From NCBI GenBank assembly GCA_017938695.1, contig JAGBBA010000025.1:1-64000 (forward strand): a stretch of DNA of 64,000 bases. The letters run 5' to 3'. How positions within the stretch are numbered: the first letter of the stretch is position 1; each line of letters opens with the position of its first letter. Source of the DNA: Clostridia bacterium. GTDB taxonomy: Bacteria > Bacillota > Clostridia > Christensenellales > Aristaeellaceae. The notes beneath the pieces are model-generated. The model was not told the DNA's origin and searched no databases. It saw only the letters and a program-made list of their open reading frames with translations. A program made the position numbers and the translations under genes. Positions 17,146-25,743 of this stretch are shown here, piece after piece.

Positions 17146-18738
17146 ATGACTGTGCAGGAATGTTTGAACACCAACGACCGGCATATTCTGGCGGCCATGT
17201 GCGGCGGCCAGGTGCTGGAGCTGAATGAGCCCGCCCCGGCGGATGCACAGCTGCATCTCCTGACCCTTGCCCACGACGAGGGACGGCGCATCTACGAGCG
17301 GTCGCTGCGGTTTGTGCTGCTGATGGCCCTGCGCAGACTGTATCCCGGCCAGCAGGTGCGCATTGAGTACTCGGCAGGACACGGCGTGTATGTGCGGCTG
17401 CCGGGGATGGAGGTCACCGCTGCCTGCTTGGCGGACATCGAACGGGTGATGCGTGAGCTGGTGCAGGCCGACCTCCCCTTTGAGAAAAAGACCTGGCAGC
17501 TGGATGACGCCATCCGCTATTTTGAGGAGGACGGGCAGAGCGACAAGGTCGCCCTTCTGCGGCTGCGGCCCTACTCCTTCTTCCGGATGTACTGCTGCGG
17601 CGGCATGTGGGAGTATTTCTACGGGGCCATGGTGCCCTCCACGGGCTATGTGCCTGCCTTTGCGCTGGAACCCCAGCCAAACGGCTTTGTGCTGATGCTG
17701 CCCACCGCCGATGCACCCGACGCGCCTGCTGCGTACATCCACCGGCCCAAGCATCTGCAGGTGTTTGGCCAAAGCGCGCGCTGGTGCGAGATCCTGGGCG
17801 TGGTGAATGCGGCGGATGTGGCAGAACTGATGGCACGCAAGCGCATGCGCGCCTTTATCCGGGTGAACGAAGCCCTGCACGACAAGGCCATCGCTTCCAT
17901 TGCCGATAGCATCGTTACCGGCGGCAAGCGCATTGTGCTGGTGGCCGGGCCTTCTTCCAGCGGCAAGACTACCTTCACCGGCAGGCTGGGCGTGCATTTG
18001 CAGGTGCTGGGCCGCCGCGCAGTGCAGATCAGCCTGGACAACTACTACCGCAACCGCAGCGAGCTGCCCCGCGAGGCAGACGGTACCGTTGACCTGGAAG
18101 CCCTGCACACCATTGATGTGCCGCTTCTGCGCACGCACCTGGCTGCGCTGCTCCGGGGCGAAGAGGTGGAGGTGCCGCGCTTCGACTTTGTCACTTCCTC
18201 CCGCGTGGCTCAGGGTGTGCCCCTGCGCCTGGGCGAGCAGGATATCGTGATGCTGGAGGGCATTCACGGCCTGAATCCGGCCCTGTACGAAGGCCTGCCC
18301 ATGGAGATGATCCACCGGGTGTTCGTCAGCGCGCTGACCTGCATCAACCTGGACGACCACAACCGCATCCGCACCACGGATGTGCGGCTGCTGCGCCGCA
18401 TCGTGCGCGACAACCAGTTCCGCGGCACTCTGCCGGAGGAAACCCTGGCCATGTGGAACAGTGTGCGCCAGGGCGAGGAGAAGTGGATCTTCCCCTATCA
18501 GGAGCAGGCGGACAGCGTGTTCAACACGGCCCTGCACTACGAGCTGCCCATCCTGAAGCACTTCGCCTCCGAGCTGCTGGAGGCCATCCCGCCGGAAAGC
18601 CCCCAGTACCTGATGGCCAGGCGGCTGTGCAAAACGCTGCACTATTTCCCGGCCATTGATCCGGAAATTCTGGACGAGATACCGCCCCTGTCGCTCCTTC
18701 GGGAGTTCATTGGCGGCAGCACCATGGAAAAAGAATAA
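17146..18738 (+). CDS. Uridine-kinase-like nucleoside kinase with N-terminal tRNA-synthetase-like domain
   Basis: This 530-residue protein starts at ATG 17146 after a perfect AAGGAGGGG. The N-terminal half (residues about 1-240) resembles the TGS plus second-additional-domain region of threonyl-tRNA synthetase, without a catalytic core. The C-terminal half is a P-loop kinase of the uridine kinase/phosphoribulokinase family, with Walker A GPSSSGKTT (about 269-277), the LDNYY motif, and LEGIHGLNP. Such fusions are common in Clostridia and Thermotogae and are annotated as nucleoside kinases. The role of the synthetase-like part is unknown. A long stem-loop follows the gene. Confidence 0.92.
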   Translation: MTVQECLNTNDRHILAAMCGGQVLELNEPAPADAQLHLLTLAHDEGRRIYERSLRFVLLMALRRLYPGQQVRIEYSAGHGVYVRLPGMEVTAACLADIERVMRELVQADLPFEKKTWQLDDAIRYFEEDGQSDKVALLRLRPYSFFRMYCCGGMWEYFYGAMVPSTGYVPAFALEPQPNGFVLMLPTADAPDAPAAYIHRPKHLQVFGQSARWCEILGVVNAADVAELMARKRMRAFIRVNEALHDKAIASIADSIVTGGKRIVLVAGPSSSGKTTFTGRLGVHLQVLGRRAVQISLDNYYRNRSELPREADGTVDLEALHTIDVPLLRTHLAALLRGEEVEVPRFDFVTSSRVAQGVPLRLGEQDIVMLEGIHGLNPALYEGLPMEMIHRVFVSALTCINLDDHNRIRTTDVRLLRRIVRDNQFRGTLPEETLAMWNSVRQGEEKWIFPYQEQADSVFNTALHYELPILKHFASELLEAIPPESPQYLMARRLCKTLHYFPAIDPEILDEIPPLSLLREFIGGSTMEKE

Positions 18739-18747
18739 GAGGCAGAG

Positions 18748-18777
18748 AAACAGCAAGCCGGATAAGGCTTGCTGTTT
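18748..18777 (+). terminator. Perfect 12-bp hairpin after the nucleoside kinase
   Basis: AAACAGCAAGCC (18748-18759) pairs exactly with GGCTTGCTGTTT (18766-18777). The T tract is short (TTT), so termination efficiency is uncertain. Confidence 0.65.
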
Positions 18778-18834
18778 CGGCTGATGCGATGATGGATTGA
18801 GAATGGTGAATTTGAATTTACTGGAGGAATAATA

Positions 18835-19599
18835 ATGAAATATATAAAAGAAAATGAAAGAATATGGGATGAACGCTCACAAAATAATGATGAATGGTCT
18901 ATACCTGTAACAAGTGAAATGGTTACACGTGCCAAGGAAGGCGTTTGGAGCATTGTGCTAACGCCAACAAAACCTGTTCCATCGAATTGGTTTCCCGAAA
19001 ACCTCAAAAATAAAAAGATTCTGTGCCTTGCAAGTGGCGGAGGGCAGCAAGGGCCTATATTAGCTGCAACTGGTGCAGATGTAACTGTATTTGATAATAG
19101 TATGAAGCAATTGGAAAAAGATGCTTATGTTGCTCAACGAGATAATTTGAAAATCAAAACAGTTCAAGGAAACATGCAGGATTTATCTATGTTTGAAGAT
19201 GAATCCTTTGATTGCATCATTCACCCTTGGTCAAATGGGTATGTCGACAATGTTTTGCCTGTATGGCACGAATGCGCAAGAGTATTAAAAAAGCACGGGA
19301 TACTATTGGCGGGATTTGGCAATCCCATAGAGTTTATTTTCAATGCTGCAAAATTAGAGCAAGGAATTTTTTCAGTGGAAAACATGATTCCATATGCAGA
19401 TATTGAACATATGGATGATCCGGAAACAAGAAAAATTGTTGAAGACGGAGGATATCTTTGGAGCCATACTTTAGAAGACCAGATTCAAGGTCAGATAGAG
19501 GCAGGTTTTGCAATAGTTGGCTTCTATGAAGATATTGGAGGCACTGCATTAGATAAGTATATCAACTCGTCCATTGCTACCAAAGCAATTAAATTATGA
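18835..19599 (+). CDS. Class I SAM-dependent methyltransferase, AT-rich (likely acquired)
   Basis: This 254-residue protein starts at ATG 18835 with GGAGG 9 nt upstream. Motif I is ILCLASGGGQQG (about 62-73), followed by VTVFDNS and the SFDCIIHPW segment. It belongs to the Methyltransf_11 type; the substrate is unknown. Codons end mostly in A or T, in sharp contrast to all flanking genes, which indicates recent transfer from a low-GC donor. It sits between two hairpins and apart from the gpmI promoter, so it forms an isolated insert of about 1 kb. Confidence 0.9.
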   Translation: MKYIKENERIWDERSQNNDEWSIPVTSEMVTRAKEGVWSIVLTPTKPVPSNWFPENLKNKKILCLASGGGQQGPILAATGADVTVFDNSMKQLEKDAYVAQRDNLKIKTVQGNMQDLSMFEDESFDCIIHPWSNGYVDNVLPVWHECARVLKKHGILLAGFGNPIEFIFNAAKLEQGIFSVENMIPYADIEHMDDPETRKIVEDGGYLWSHTLEDQIQGQIEAGFAIVGFYEDIGGTALDKYINSSIATKAIKL

Positions 19600-19712
19600 T
19601 GTGATGATCTCCAAAAGAACTCGCTTGGCAAACCACAAATTGCCACGCATTTCCGGAGAAAGCAGTGATACATATCGTATCAGTGCATGGAGAAATAAAT
19701 ACATTCGCAACC

Positions 19713-19750
19713 GGGCATCCGGCATATTCGTCGGATGCTCGTTCTTTCTT
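19713..19750 (+). terminator. Possible terminator after the AT-rich methyltransferase
   Basis: GGGCATCCG and CGGATGCTC arms around a loop of about 10 nt, followed by a T-rich stretch (GTTCTTTCTT). Confidence 0.5.
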
Positions 19751-19781
19751 GGTTTGGGATCAGTCCATTCGTAAGAGCCTT

Positions 19782-19802
19782 CCGCCGGTTGGCGGCCTTT
19801 TT
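19782..19802 (+). terminator. GC-rich hairpin with T tract upstream of gpmI
   Basis: CCGCC-GGTT-GGCGG followed by CCTTTTT. It probably insulates gpmI from upstream transcription. The rest of the 285-nt gap from 19600 holds only the promoter and the weaker hairpin above. Confidence 0.65.
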
Positions 19803-19805
19803 GTA

Positions 19806-19834
19806 TTGACATTTCGGTCACAATGTTCTATGCT
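19806..19834 (+). promoter_or_regulatory. Sigma-A promoter of gpmI
   Basis: Consensus TTGACA (19806-19811), a 17-nt spacer and TATGCT (19829-19834). Confidence 0.8.
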
Positions 19835-19884
19835 ATATCCGTATGCGTTAATTGCACCTACACGAACAGGAGGCTGCTTTTTCT

Positions 19885-21462
19885 ATGAATAAACCCGTTG
19901 TTCTGGTTGTCATGGACGGTGTGGGCGAGACCCCCGAAACCCTGGGCAACATGGTCCTTTCTGCCACCACCCCCACCCTGGACGAACTGAAGGCTAACAA
20001 TCCCTGGCAGGTCATCAAGGCCCACGGCGCGGCTGTCGGTCTGCCCTCTGATGACGATATGGGCAACTCCGAGGTCGGCCACAACGCTCTTGGCTGCGGC
20101 CAGATCTACTCCCAGGGCGCGAAGCTCGTGAACGAGTCCATCGAGTCCGGCAAGATCTACACCTCCGAGGCCTGGAAGGAGCTGGCTGGCAACTGCAAGG
20201 CCAATGGTTCCACCATGCACTTCATCGGCCTGCTTTCCGACGGCAATGTGCACTCCAACATCAGCCACCTGATCGCCATGCTGGGCCAGGCCAAGGCTGA
20301 GGGCATCGCCAAGGTGCGCTGCCACATCCTGCTGGACGGCCGCGACGTGCCCGCCACCTCCGCCCTGGACTATGTCCAGCAGCTGGAAGACGTGCTGGCT
20401 ACCCTGAACGACGCCACCTTCGACGGCAAGATCGCTTCCGGCGGCGGCCGTATGCAGGTCACCATGGACCGCTACCAGGCCAACTGGGCCATGGTCAAGG
20501 CTGGCTGGGAGACCCATGTCCACGGCGAGGGCCGTCAGTTTGCCTCCGCCAAGGAAGCCATCGAAACCTACCGTGCCGAGCTGGGCGTGATCGACCAGGA
20601 TCTGCCCGCCTTCGTCATTGCTGAGAACGGCCAGCCCGTGGGCAAAATGGCCGACGGCGACTCCGTGATCCTGTACAACTTCCGCGGCGACCGCGCCCAG
20701 GAGATTTCCATGGCCTTCGACGGCGACGAGAGCTTTGCTCACTTCGACCGCGGCGTGGTGCCCCAGGTGAAGTACGCCGGTATGCTGCAGTACGACGGCG
20801 ACCTGAACATCCCCAAGGCATTCCTGGTGAATCCCCCGGAGATCCGCCACACCCTTACAGAGCTGCTGGTGGAAGCCGGCATCCCCGAGTACGCCTGCTC
20901 CGAGACCCAGAAGTATGGCCATGTGACCTATTTCTGGAACGGCAACCGCTCTGAGAAGTTCTCCGAGTCCCTGGAAGACTGGGACGAGGTGCCCTCCGAC
21001 GTGCGCTCCTTTGACGAGTGCCCCTGGATGAAGGCCACCGAGGTCACCGACCTGGTGATCGCCGCGCTGGAAAAGGGCAAGTATGGCTTCATCCGCTGCA
21101 ACTTCCCCAACGGCGACATGGTGGGCCACACCGGCAACGTGCTGGCTACCGAGATCGCTGTGGAGACCGTTGACCTGTGCCTGGCCCGTATCAAGAAGGC
21201 CTGCGACGAGCACGGCGCCATCCTGCTGGTGACTGCCGACCACGGCAACGCCGACCAGATGCTGGAGAAGAATAAGAAGGGCGGCATTGCTCCCCGTACT
21301 GCCCACAGCCTGAATCCCGTGCCCTTCATCGTCTACGATAAGGACGAGAAGCATGAGCTGAAGGAAGGCAACCACTTCGGCCTGGCCAACGTGGCTCCCA
21401 CCGTCGCTCAGCTCCTGGACCTGAAGCCCTACGACTGCTGGGAAGAGTCCATGCTCAAGTAA
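19885..21462 (+). CDS. gpmI: 2,3-bisphosphoglycerate-independent phosphoglycerate mutase
   Basis: This 525-residue protein starts at ATG 19885 after CAGGAGGC; the upstream in-frame extension lacks homology. It interconverts 3- and 2-phosphoglycerate in glycolysis, using two Mn2+ ions. The metal and catalytic residues are visible: VMDGVG at the N-terminus, Ser 62 in MGNSEVGH (the phosphorylated serine), LLSDGNVHS, LLDGRDV, NFRGDRAQE, and the C-terminal TADHGNAD. Codon bias towards GGC, CGT and GCT suggests high expression. It stands alone here, away from the usual gapA-pgk-tpiA cluster. A strong class I hairpin array starts immediately after its stop. Confidence 0.97.
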   Translation: MNKPVVLVVMDGVGETPETLGNMVLSATTPTLDELKANNPWQVIKAHGAAVGLPSDDDMGNSEVGHNALGCGQIYSQGAKLVNESIESGKIYTSEAWKELAGNCKANGSTMHFIGLLSDGNVHSNISHLIAMLGQAKAEGIAKVRCHILLDGRDVPATSALDYVQQLEDVLATLNDATFDGKIASGGGRMQVTMDRYQANWAMVKAGWETHVHGEGRQFASAKEAIETYRAELGVIDQDLPAFVIAENGQPVGKMADGDSVILYNFRGDRAQEISMAFDGDESFAHFDRGVVPQVKYAGMLQYDGDLNIPKAFLVNPPEIRHTLTELLVEAGIPEYACSETQKYGHVTYFWNGNRSEKFSESLEDWDEVPSDVRSFDECPWMKATEVTDLVIAALEKGKYGFIRCNFPNGDMVGHTGNVLATEIAVETVDLCLARIKKACDEHGAILLVTADHGNADQMLEKNKKGGIAPRTAHSLNPVPFIVYDKDEKHELKEGNHFGLANVAPTVAQLLDLKPYDCWEESMLK

Positions 21463-21592
21463 CCAGAGGCTCTGCCTCTGGACTCCGCCCAAGGGCTCTG
21501 CCCTTGGGAATCCCGCGAAGGGCCGTTCGGCCCTTTCGAAACCCACTTTGCGAGAGCGGAGTGGGTTTTTCCTTTGCAGGAGTCACGGTACG
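21463..21592 (+). repeat. Class I hairpin-array repeat, copy B
   Basis: It begins right after the gpmI stop with CCAGAGGCTCTGCCTCTGG, then CAAGGGCTCTGCCCTTG and AAGGGCCGTTCGGCCCTT, joined by GGACTCC, GGAATCCC and CGAAACCC linkers. A terminator-like hairpin with TTTTT (21541-21571) and a degenerate terminal module (GAGTCACGG) follow. It is the most truncated copy at its 3' end. Confidence 0.8.
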
Positions 21593-21620
21593 GGGGCTGT
21601 TAGGATATGCACTGCCAATA

Positions 21621-21675
21621 GCCTCCCTTGTGCAAAGGGAGGTGGCTGAGCGTAGCGAAACCGGAGGGATTGCTG
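21621..21675 (+). repeat. Class III repeat, copy 1
   Basis: A GCCTCCCTT-GTGC-AAGGGAGGTGGC hairpin is followed by a variable segment and GGAGGGATTG. The second copy, with the same outer sequence and a different middle, is at 40471-40523. Confidence 0.75.
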
Positions 21676-21706
21676 CCGCATCTCCCATGGCGCAACTTCC
21701 TTAAAA

Positions 21707-21740
21707 TGCAGGGGCGAACAGTGTTCGCCCGGCCTGCACT
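21707..21740. repeat. Imperfect palindrome (class IV element)
   Basis: TGCAGG-GGGCGAACA and TGTTCGCCC-GGCCTGCA are nearly symmetric. It is followed by short direct repeats of ATTCCGCATT between 21744 and 21775. No gene is present between 21463 and 21815. Confidence 0.55.
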
Positions 21741-21776
21741 CTTAATTCCGCATTCCGCATTTCGAATTCCGCATTC

Positions 21777-21817
21777 AACACAACCGCCCGGAAGCATTGC
21801 TTCCGGGCGGTTGTGTT
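21777..21817 (-). terminator. Long perfect palindrome at the end of the pyruvyl transferase gene
   Basis: AACACAACCGCCCGGAAGC pairs exactly with the right arm ending at 21817 across a loop of about three bases. The arm includes part of the minus-strand stop codon. It can act on either strand. Confidence 0.75.
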
Positions 21818-23060
21818 ACCCCTCGCTTTCCGGCCAGCCCAGGAGCTGCAGTTGCTCCATGGCCTGGGCGTAGAGGTCTTCGGGTTCGACTTTGTTGCGT
21901 TTCATTTGCAGCCATACCTTGGGGCGTTCGTGCCAGGGGTGGCTGCGCAAAAGCTTGCGCTGGGCAGCTTTTTGCAGGGCCAGGCGGACCTCCGGCTCGT
22001 TGAGCATGGCGGTGAGCACGCCCTTGGCACTGTCCTCGCGCAGGATGAAGGTGAACTTCTCGTGCAGGGCGGCGTAGTGTTGCTGCTCCAGGCGGTGGAT
22101 CTTCCCGGCACTGCTCACGGCCAGCTGGCGCAGTCGCTGGGTGCGCCACAATTGGGCGGTATCGTCGGGGATGATGGGCAGGGGCATGGTTTCGGCGTGC
22201 TTCAGGCCGGTTTCCACGGCGGTGACCAGCTTTTCCTGCCAGATGTCCAGGCCCATGGGGTTGGTCCAGGGCTCGGGCATGCCGCTTTGGTGCAGCTGGC
22301 GCAGGAAGGCTTCCACCGGCATGGTGCGCACCATCTGATCCATAGGGGCGAAGCGGGTCACGTCTTCATAATCGCTGTTGTACAGAAGCAGCACCGGCGT
22401 GCCGATGGCCAGGCAGGCCATGGCGCAGTGCAGGCGGCGGGTCACCACAAAGCGGGCCCCGGCATAAATGCGCAGCTGCTGCTTGACGTTGTTCATGCGG
22501 GTGTCAAAGTCGGTGCTGGGGTCGGTCAGCTGATGGGTCAGCTCCTGGATGTCGCTGCCGGCGGCATAGTTGCGCAGGGTCTGCACCACGTCTTCCGGGG
22601 TGTCCACACAGCAGATGTAGGACTGGGTGCGCACCTGGGGCCGCTTCAGCGTCAGGGTCAGGCAGCTGGTGAGCTGGTGGGGGATGCCTGTGTGCTCCAT
22701 CAGCTTCACGGTGCGCTCGTCGCGGCAGCCGATGGGGGCGCAGCCTGCCAGATAGGCCTTGCCCGCACCGTCCAGCTGGGCGAAGGGGATGCCCCACACG
22801 TCCTCCTGGGACAGGTGCACGCCCACGCACACCGGCGCGATGTGCTTTTCCGGCAGCCAGTGGGCGGTTTCGCGCAGCACATTGCCGGACAGGAGGGCAA
22901 TCACCCGGTCGTTGTCCGTCAGGTCGTCCAGGGGGGCGTCCAGGCAATCAGCGTTCAGCACACGATCCACCCGGGGCAACAGCTGCATGGCGGCATAGGT
23001 GCGCAGGTCGTCGCCCAGGTTGTCGGAGTGGGGCTGCCATGCGATGGCGTATTGGATCAT
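21816..23060 (-). CDS. Polysaccharide pyruvyl transferase family protein
   Basis: This 414-residue protein starts at the ATG ending at 23060, with AAGGAG upstream on the minus strand. The N-terminal NLGDDLRTYA segment, the central IGCRDERTVKLME (the RD motif of the family) and ARFVVTRRLHCAMACLAIGTPV (the conserved His-containing segment) match the PS_pyruv_trans/CsaB-like fold. CsaB-type enzymes add ketal pyruvate to cell-surface polysaccharides. This protein lies 15 nt downstream of a VanY carboxypeptidase gene, so a cell-envelope role fits. Its C-terminal 130 residues are charged and helical without recognised domain. Confidence 0.85.
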   Translation of the reverse strand: MIQYAIAWQPHSDNLGDDLRTYAAMQLLPRVDRVLNADCLDAPLDDLTDNDRVIALLSGNVLRETAHWLPEKHIAPVCVGVHLSQEDVWGIPFAQLDGAGKAYLAGCAPIGCRDERTVKLMEHTGIPHQLTSCLTLTLKRPQVRTQSYICCVDTPEDVVQTLRNYAAGSDIQELTHQLTDPSTDFDTRMNNVKQQLRIYAGARFVVTRRLHCAMACLAIGTPVLLLYNSDYEDVTRFAPMDQMVRTMPVEAFLRQLHQSGMPEPWTNPMGLDIWQEKLVTAVETGLKHAETMPLPIIPDDTAQLWRTQRLRQLAVSSAGKIHRLEQQHYAALHEKFTFILREDSAKGVLTAMLNEPEVRLALQKAAQRKLLRSHPWHERPKVWLQMKRNKVEPEDLYAQAMEQLQLLGWPESEG

Positions 23061-23075
23061 TCGTGTCGCTCCTTA

Positions 23076-24149
23076 TCACTCAAAGCCGTACTTGGCGATG
23101 TATTCTTCCAGGCATAGGTTTTCTTCCAGCATGTTCAGGGAGTGCTCCGTGCCCACATAACGGATGTGCCAGGGCTCCGCCAGGATGCCGGTGATGTCCT
23201 CTTTTTCCTCGGTATAGCGGATGATAAAGCCGAACTGCCAGCAGTTTTCTGCCAGCCAGGCGGCCTGCTCGGTACCCTTGAAGGCCACGCCGGGCACGGT
23301 GATATCAAAGGCCAGGCCCAGGTGATGCTCGCTGGAGCCGGGCTCCATCACCGTCAGCCGGGTGGCACTTACGGCGTCGTTGTAGCTCAGGCCGTTTTTC
23401 TTGCGGTATTCGTACACCTGCTCGTCAAACAGCTGCTGCTGATAAGCCTTGGAGCGGTAGCCCGCGCTGACCTGCCACACGGTGATGCCCTGGCTGTGGG
23501 CGTATTCCAGCATGGACATCATGGCATCCACGGCCACCCGTTCGCCCTGGATGCCGCTGGCCTTGATCTTCACGATGCTGCTGTCGCAGTAGTCGGCCAT
23601 GTAGACCAGGTCGGCAGGCTGGTAGCCGTCGGGCAGGAAGTGGTCGCGGTTCACCAGGATGGGCAGCCCGTCGGAGCGCACCCAGGGGTACACCGTTTCA
23701 GGGGTGGGGGTCGGATCGGGCTCCGGGGTGGGGGTGGCCTTGGGCTGGGCGGAGGCGGAGTAGAGCACATTGCGGGTGTCCTCGCCCACGATGCCGTCGG
23801 CAGACAGGTCGTGCTGCAATTGGAACACGATCACCGCAGACTTGGTGCCCGGGCCGAAATCGCCGTCGATGGAAGAGGTATAATAGCCCAGCTGCTGCAG
23901 CCTGGTTTGCAGCTGGATGACCTCCTCGCCCTGGGAGCCGCTGCGCAGAACCGGCGGCGGGGTGGGGGCGTTGGGGTCGACGGTCACCTGCATCACATTG
24001 CGCACGGGGGGCTCGGGGGTGGGGGTGGTGTGCATTTCCACATAGGTCATATCCACCAGCGAGGCCACGCGCACGCCCAGGATCACAGCGGCGACCAGCA
24101 GGATGAACAGGATCACCAGGCCGATCACACGTTTCGGATTTTGCTTCAT
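23076..24149 (-). CDS. D-alanyl-D-alanine carboxypeptidase, VanY type, with peptidoglycan-binding domain
   Basis: This 357-residue protein starts at the ATG ending at 24149. Residues about 8-32 form a membrane anchor, followed by a threonine/proline-rich linker and a PG_binding_1 domain (about 68-130, LRSGSQGEEVIQLQTRLQQLGYY). A second proline linker leads to the VanY domain (about 195-345). The zinc site is visible as SSEHHLGLAFD (about 272-282) and EPWHIRYVG (about 322-330). It trims the terminal D-Ala from peptidoglycan stem peptides at the outer membrane face. There is no vanHAX or vanRS nearby, so this is cell-wall maintenance rather than glycopeptide resistance. Confidence 0.95.
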   Translation of the reverse strand: MKQNPKRVIGLVILFILLVAAVILGVRVASLVDMTYVEMHTTPTPEPPVRNVMQVTVDPNAPTPPPVLRSGSQGEEVIQLQTRLQQLGYYTSSIDGDFGPGTKSAVIVFQLQHDLSADGIVGEDTRNVLYSASAQPKATPTPEPDPTPTPETVYPWVRSDGLPILVNRDHFLPDGYQPADLVYMADYCDSSIVKIKASGIQGERVAVDAMMSMLEYAHSQGITVWQVSAGYRSKAYQQQLFDEQVYEYRKKNGLSYNDAVSATRLTVMEPGSSEHHLGLAFDITVPGVAFKGTEQAAWLAENCWQFGFIIRYTEEKEDITGILAEPWHIRYVGTEHSLNMLEENLCLEEYIAKYGFE

Positions 24150-24180
24150 ATGTCATTTCCTCTCATGATTTCCGCTATAT

Positions 24181-24209
24181 AGTATACGACATCTTTGCCC
24201 GAATGGCAA
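24181..24209 (-). promoter_or_regulatory. Sigma-A promoter of the VanY-pyruvyl transferase unit
   Basis: On the minus strand: TTGCCA (24209-24204), a 17-nt spacer and TATACT (24186-24181). Confidence 0.8.
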
Positions 24210-24294
24210 GGGCCGAGCCTGCCCCTGCGGTATGCGTCTGCACCCATAGAACGAAGCGGAAGACCGAAAACCTCCCGTTTTGCCCATGGTTTGC

Positions 24295-24323
24295 TTGACG
24301 AACAGATGAGAAACCAGTATAAT
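24295..24323 (+). promoter_or_regulatory. Strong sigma-A promoter of secDF
   Basis: TTGACG (24295-24300), a 17-nt spacer and a consensus TATAAT (24318-24323). Confidence 0.85.
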
Positions 24324-24414
24324 AACTTTTATATGTGTATGATGGGTGGACTGGAGGCGGAGAGCAAGCCTCTCCGGCCATCAACACCATCTGATTCGAG
24401 GAGGAAGCAAGCGA

Positions 24415-25743
24415 ATGAAGAACAATCGCAAGCGCATGAACGGCAAAACCAAGTCCATCATCGCGCTGACCATCGTGCTGGTGCTGACCATCGTCTTTGG
24501 CGTGGTTGGTGTGGCCGGCATGCCCCTGGATGCCCGCGGCCTGTACAAGCTCAACGGCTGGCTGCCCACCACCAATGCCGACAACTGGCCCGACGCCCTG
24601 GCCCTGGGCCTGGACCTGCGCGGCGGCGTGTATGTGGAATACTCTGCTGCCCTTTCTGAAGAATCCGAGGCCAACTTCGATTCTCTGATGCAAGGCACCA
24701 TCGGTGTGATCCAGCAGCGTCTGACTGACAAGGGCTACGCTGAGAGCACCGTGCAGCGCATCGGCAACGACGGCATCCGCGTGGAGATCCCCGACGTGAC
24801 GGATCCCTCCGCCGTGCTGGAGCTGATCGGCAACCCCGCCAAGCTGGAGTTCAAGACTCCCGACGGCAACACCTTTATGGAAGGTTCCATGGTGGAAACG
24901 GCCACCTATTATTATGCTGAGGGCGACCATCAGGTGGCCTTCCAGCTCAACGACGAAGGCGCGAAGATCTTCGCCGAAACCACTGCGGCCAACGTGGGCA
25001 ACCGTCTGAGCATCTACCTGGACGGTGTGCTGCTGCTGGACCCCATGGTGGAAAGTGCCATCACTGGCGGCAGCGGCGTGATCAACGGCATGGGCACTGC
25101 TGAATATGCCCAGACCGTGGCCGCCCAGATCCAGTCCGGCGCGCTGCCCCTGGAGCTGACCCAGCAGAAGGTGGACACCGTGTCCGCCACCCTGGGCGAC
25201 GATGCCCTGTCCACCTCCGTCACCGCTGCCATCATTGGCATCCTGCTGGTGATGGTGGTGATGATCATCCGCTACCGCCTCAACGGCGTGGTGGCCTCCT
25301 GGGCACTGTGCATCTACATCATCGTGCTGTTCCTGCTGCTGGCCGTGATCCCCGGCATCCAGCTGACCCTGCCCGGTCTGGCCGGTATCGTGCTGGGCAT
25401 CGGCATGGCTGTGGACGCCAACGTGATCATCTTCGAGCGCTTTAACGAGGAAGTCCGCAACGGCCGTCCCATGAAGGCTGCTGTCCGCGCTGGCTTCAAG
25501 AACGCCATGTCCGCCGTGCTGGACGCCAACGTCACCACCCTGATCGCCGCCATCGTGCTTTTGTTCTACGGCACCGGCTCCATCCAGGGCTTTGCTAAGA
25601 CGCTGCTGCTGGGCGTGGTGGTGTCCATGTTCACGGCTGTGGTGGTCACCCGCTTCCTGATGAAGAATATCGTGAACATCGGCGTTACCAACGAGAAGCT
25701 TTTCACCGCTGGCGTGAAGGCTGTGAAGGAGGAACAGGTATGA
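24415..25743 (+). CDS. secD: Protein translocase subunit SecD
   Basis: This 442-residue protein starts at ATG 24415 with GAGGAAGC upstream; the longer frame to 24346 lies in the 5' leader. SecD, with SecF, uses the proton gradient to assist SecYEG in protein export. It has an N-terminal membrane helix (about 12-34), the LGLDLRGGVYVEY motif, a periplasmic-type (here extracellular) P1 domain, and five clustered helices (about 255-430) containing GIVLGIGMAVDANVIIFERFNEE. The stop overlaps the secF start by four bases, so production of the two subunits is coupled. Confidence 0.97.
   Translation: MKNNRKRMNGKTKSIIALTIVLVLTIVFGVVGVAGMPLDARGLYKLNGWLPTTNADNWPDALALGLDLRGGVYVEYSAALSEESEANFDSLMQGTIGVIQQRLTDKGYAESTVQRIGNDGIRVEIPDVTDPSAVLELIGNPAKLEFKTPDGNTFMEGSMVETATYYYAEGDHQVAFQLNDEGAKIFAETTAANVGNRLSIYLDGVLLLDPMVESAITGGSGVINGMGTAEYAQTVAAQIQSGALPLELTQQKVDTVSATLGDDALSTSVTAAIIGILLVMVVMIIRYRLNGVVASWALCIYIIVLFLLLAVIPGIQLTLPGLAGIVLGIGMAVDANVIIFERFNEEVRNGRPMKAAVRAGFKNAMSAVLDANVTTLIAAIVLLFYGTGSIQGFAKTLLLGVVVSMFTAVVVTRFLMKNIVNIGVTNEKLFTAGVKAVKEEQV

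Noticed and set aside
23076..24149. Vancomycin resistance cluster
   Set aside because: Only the VanY-type carboxypeptidase is present. No vanH, vanA, vanX or specific regulator is nearby.
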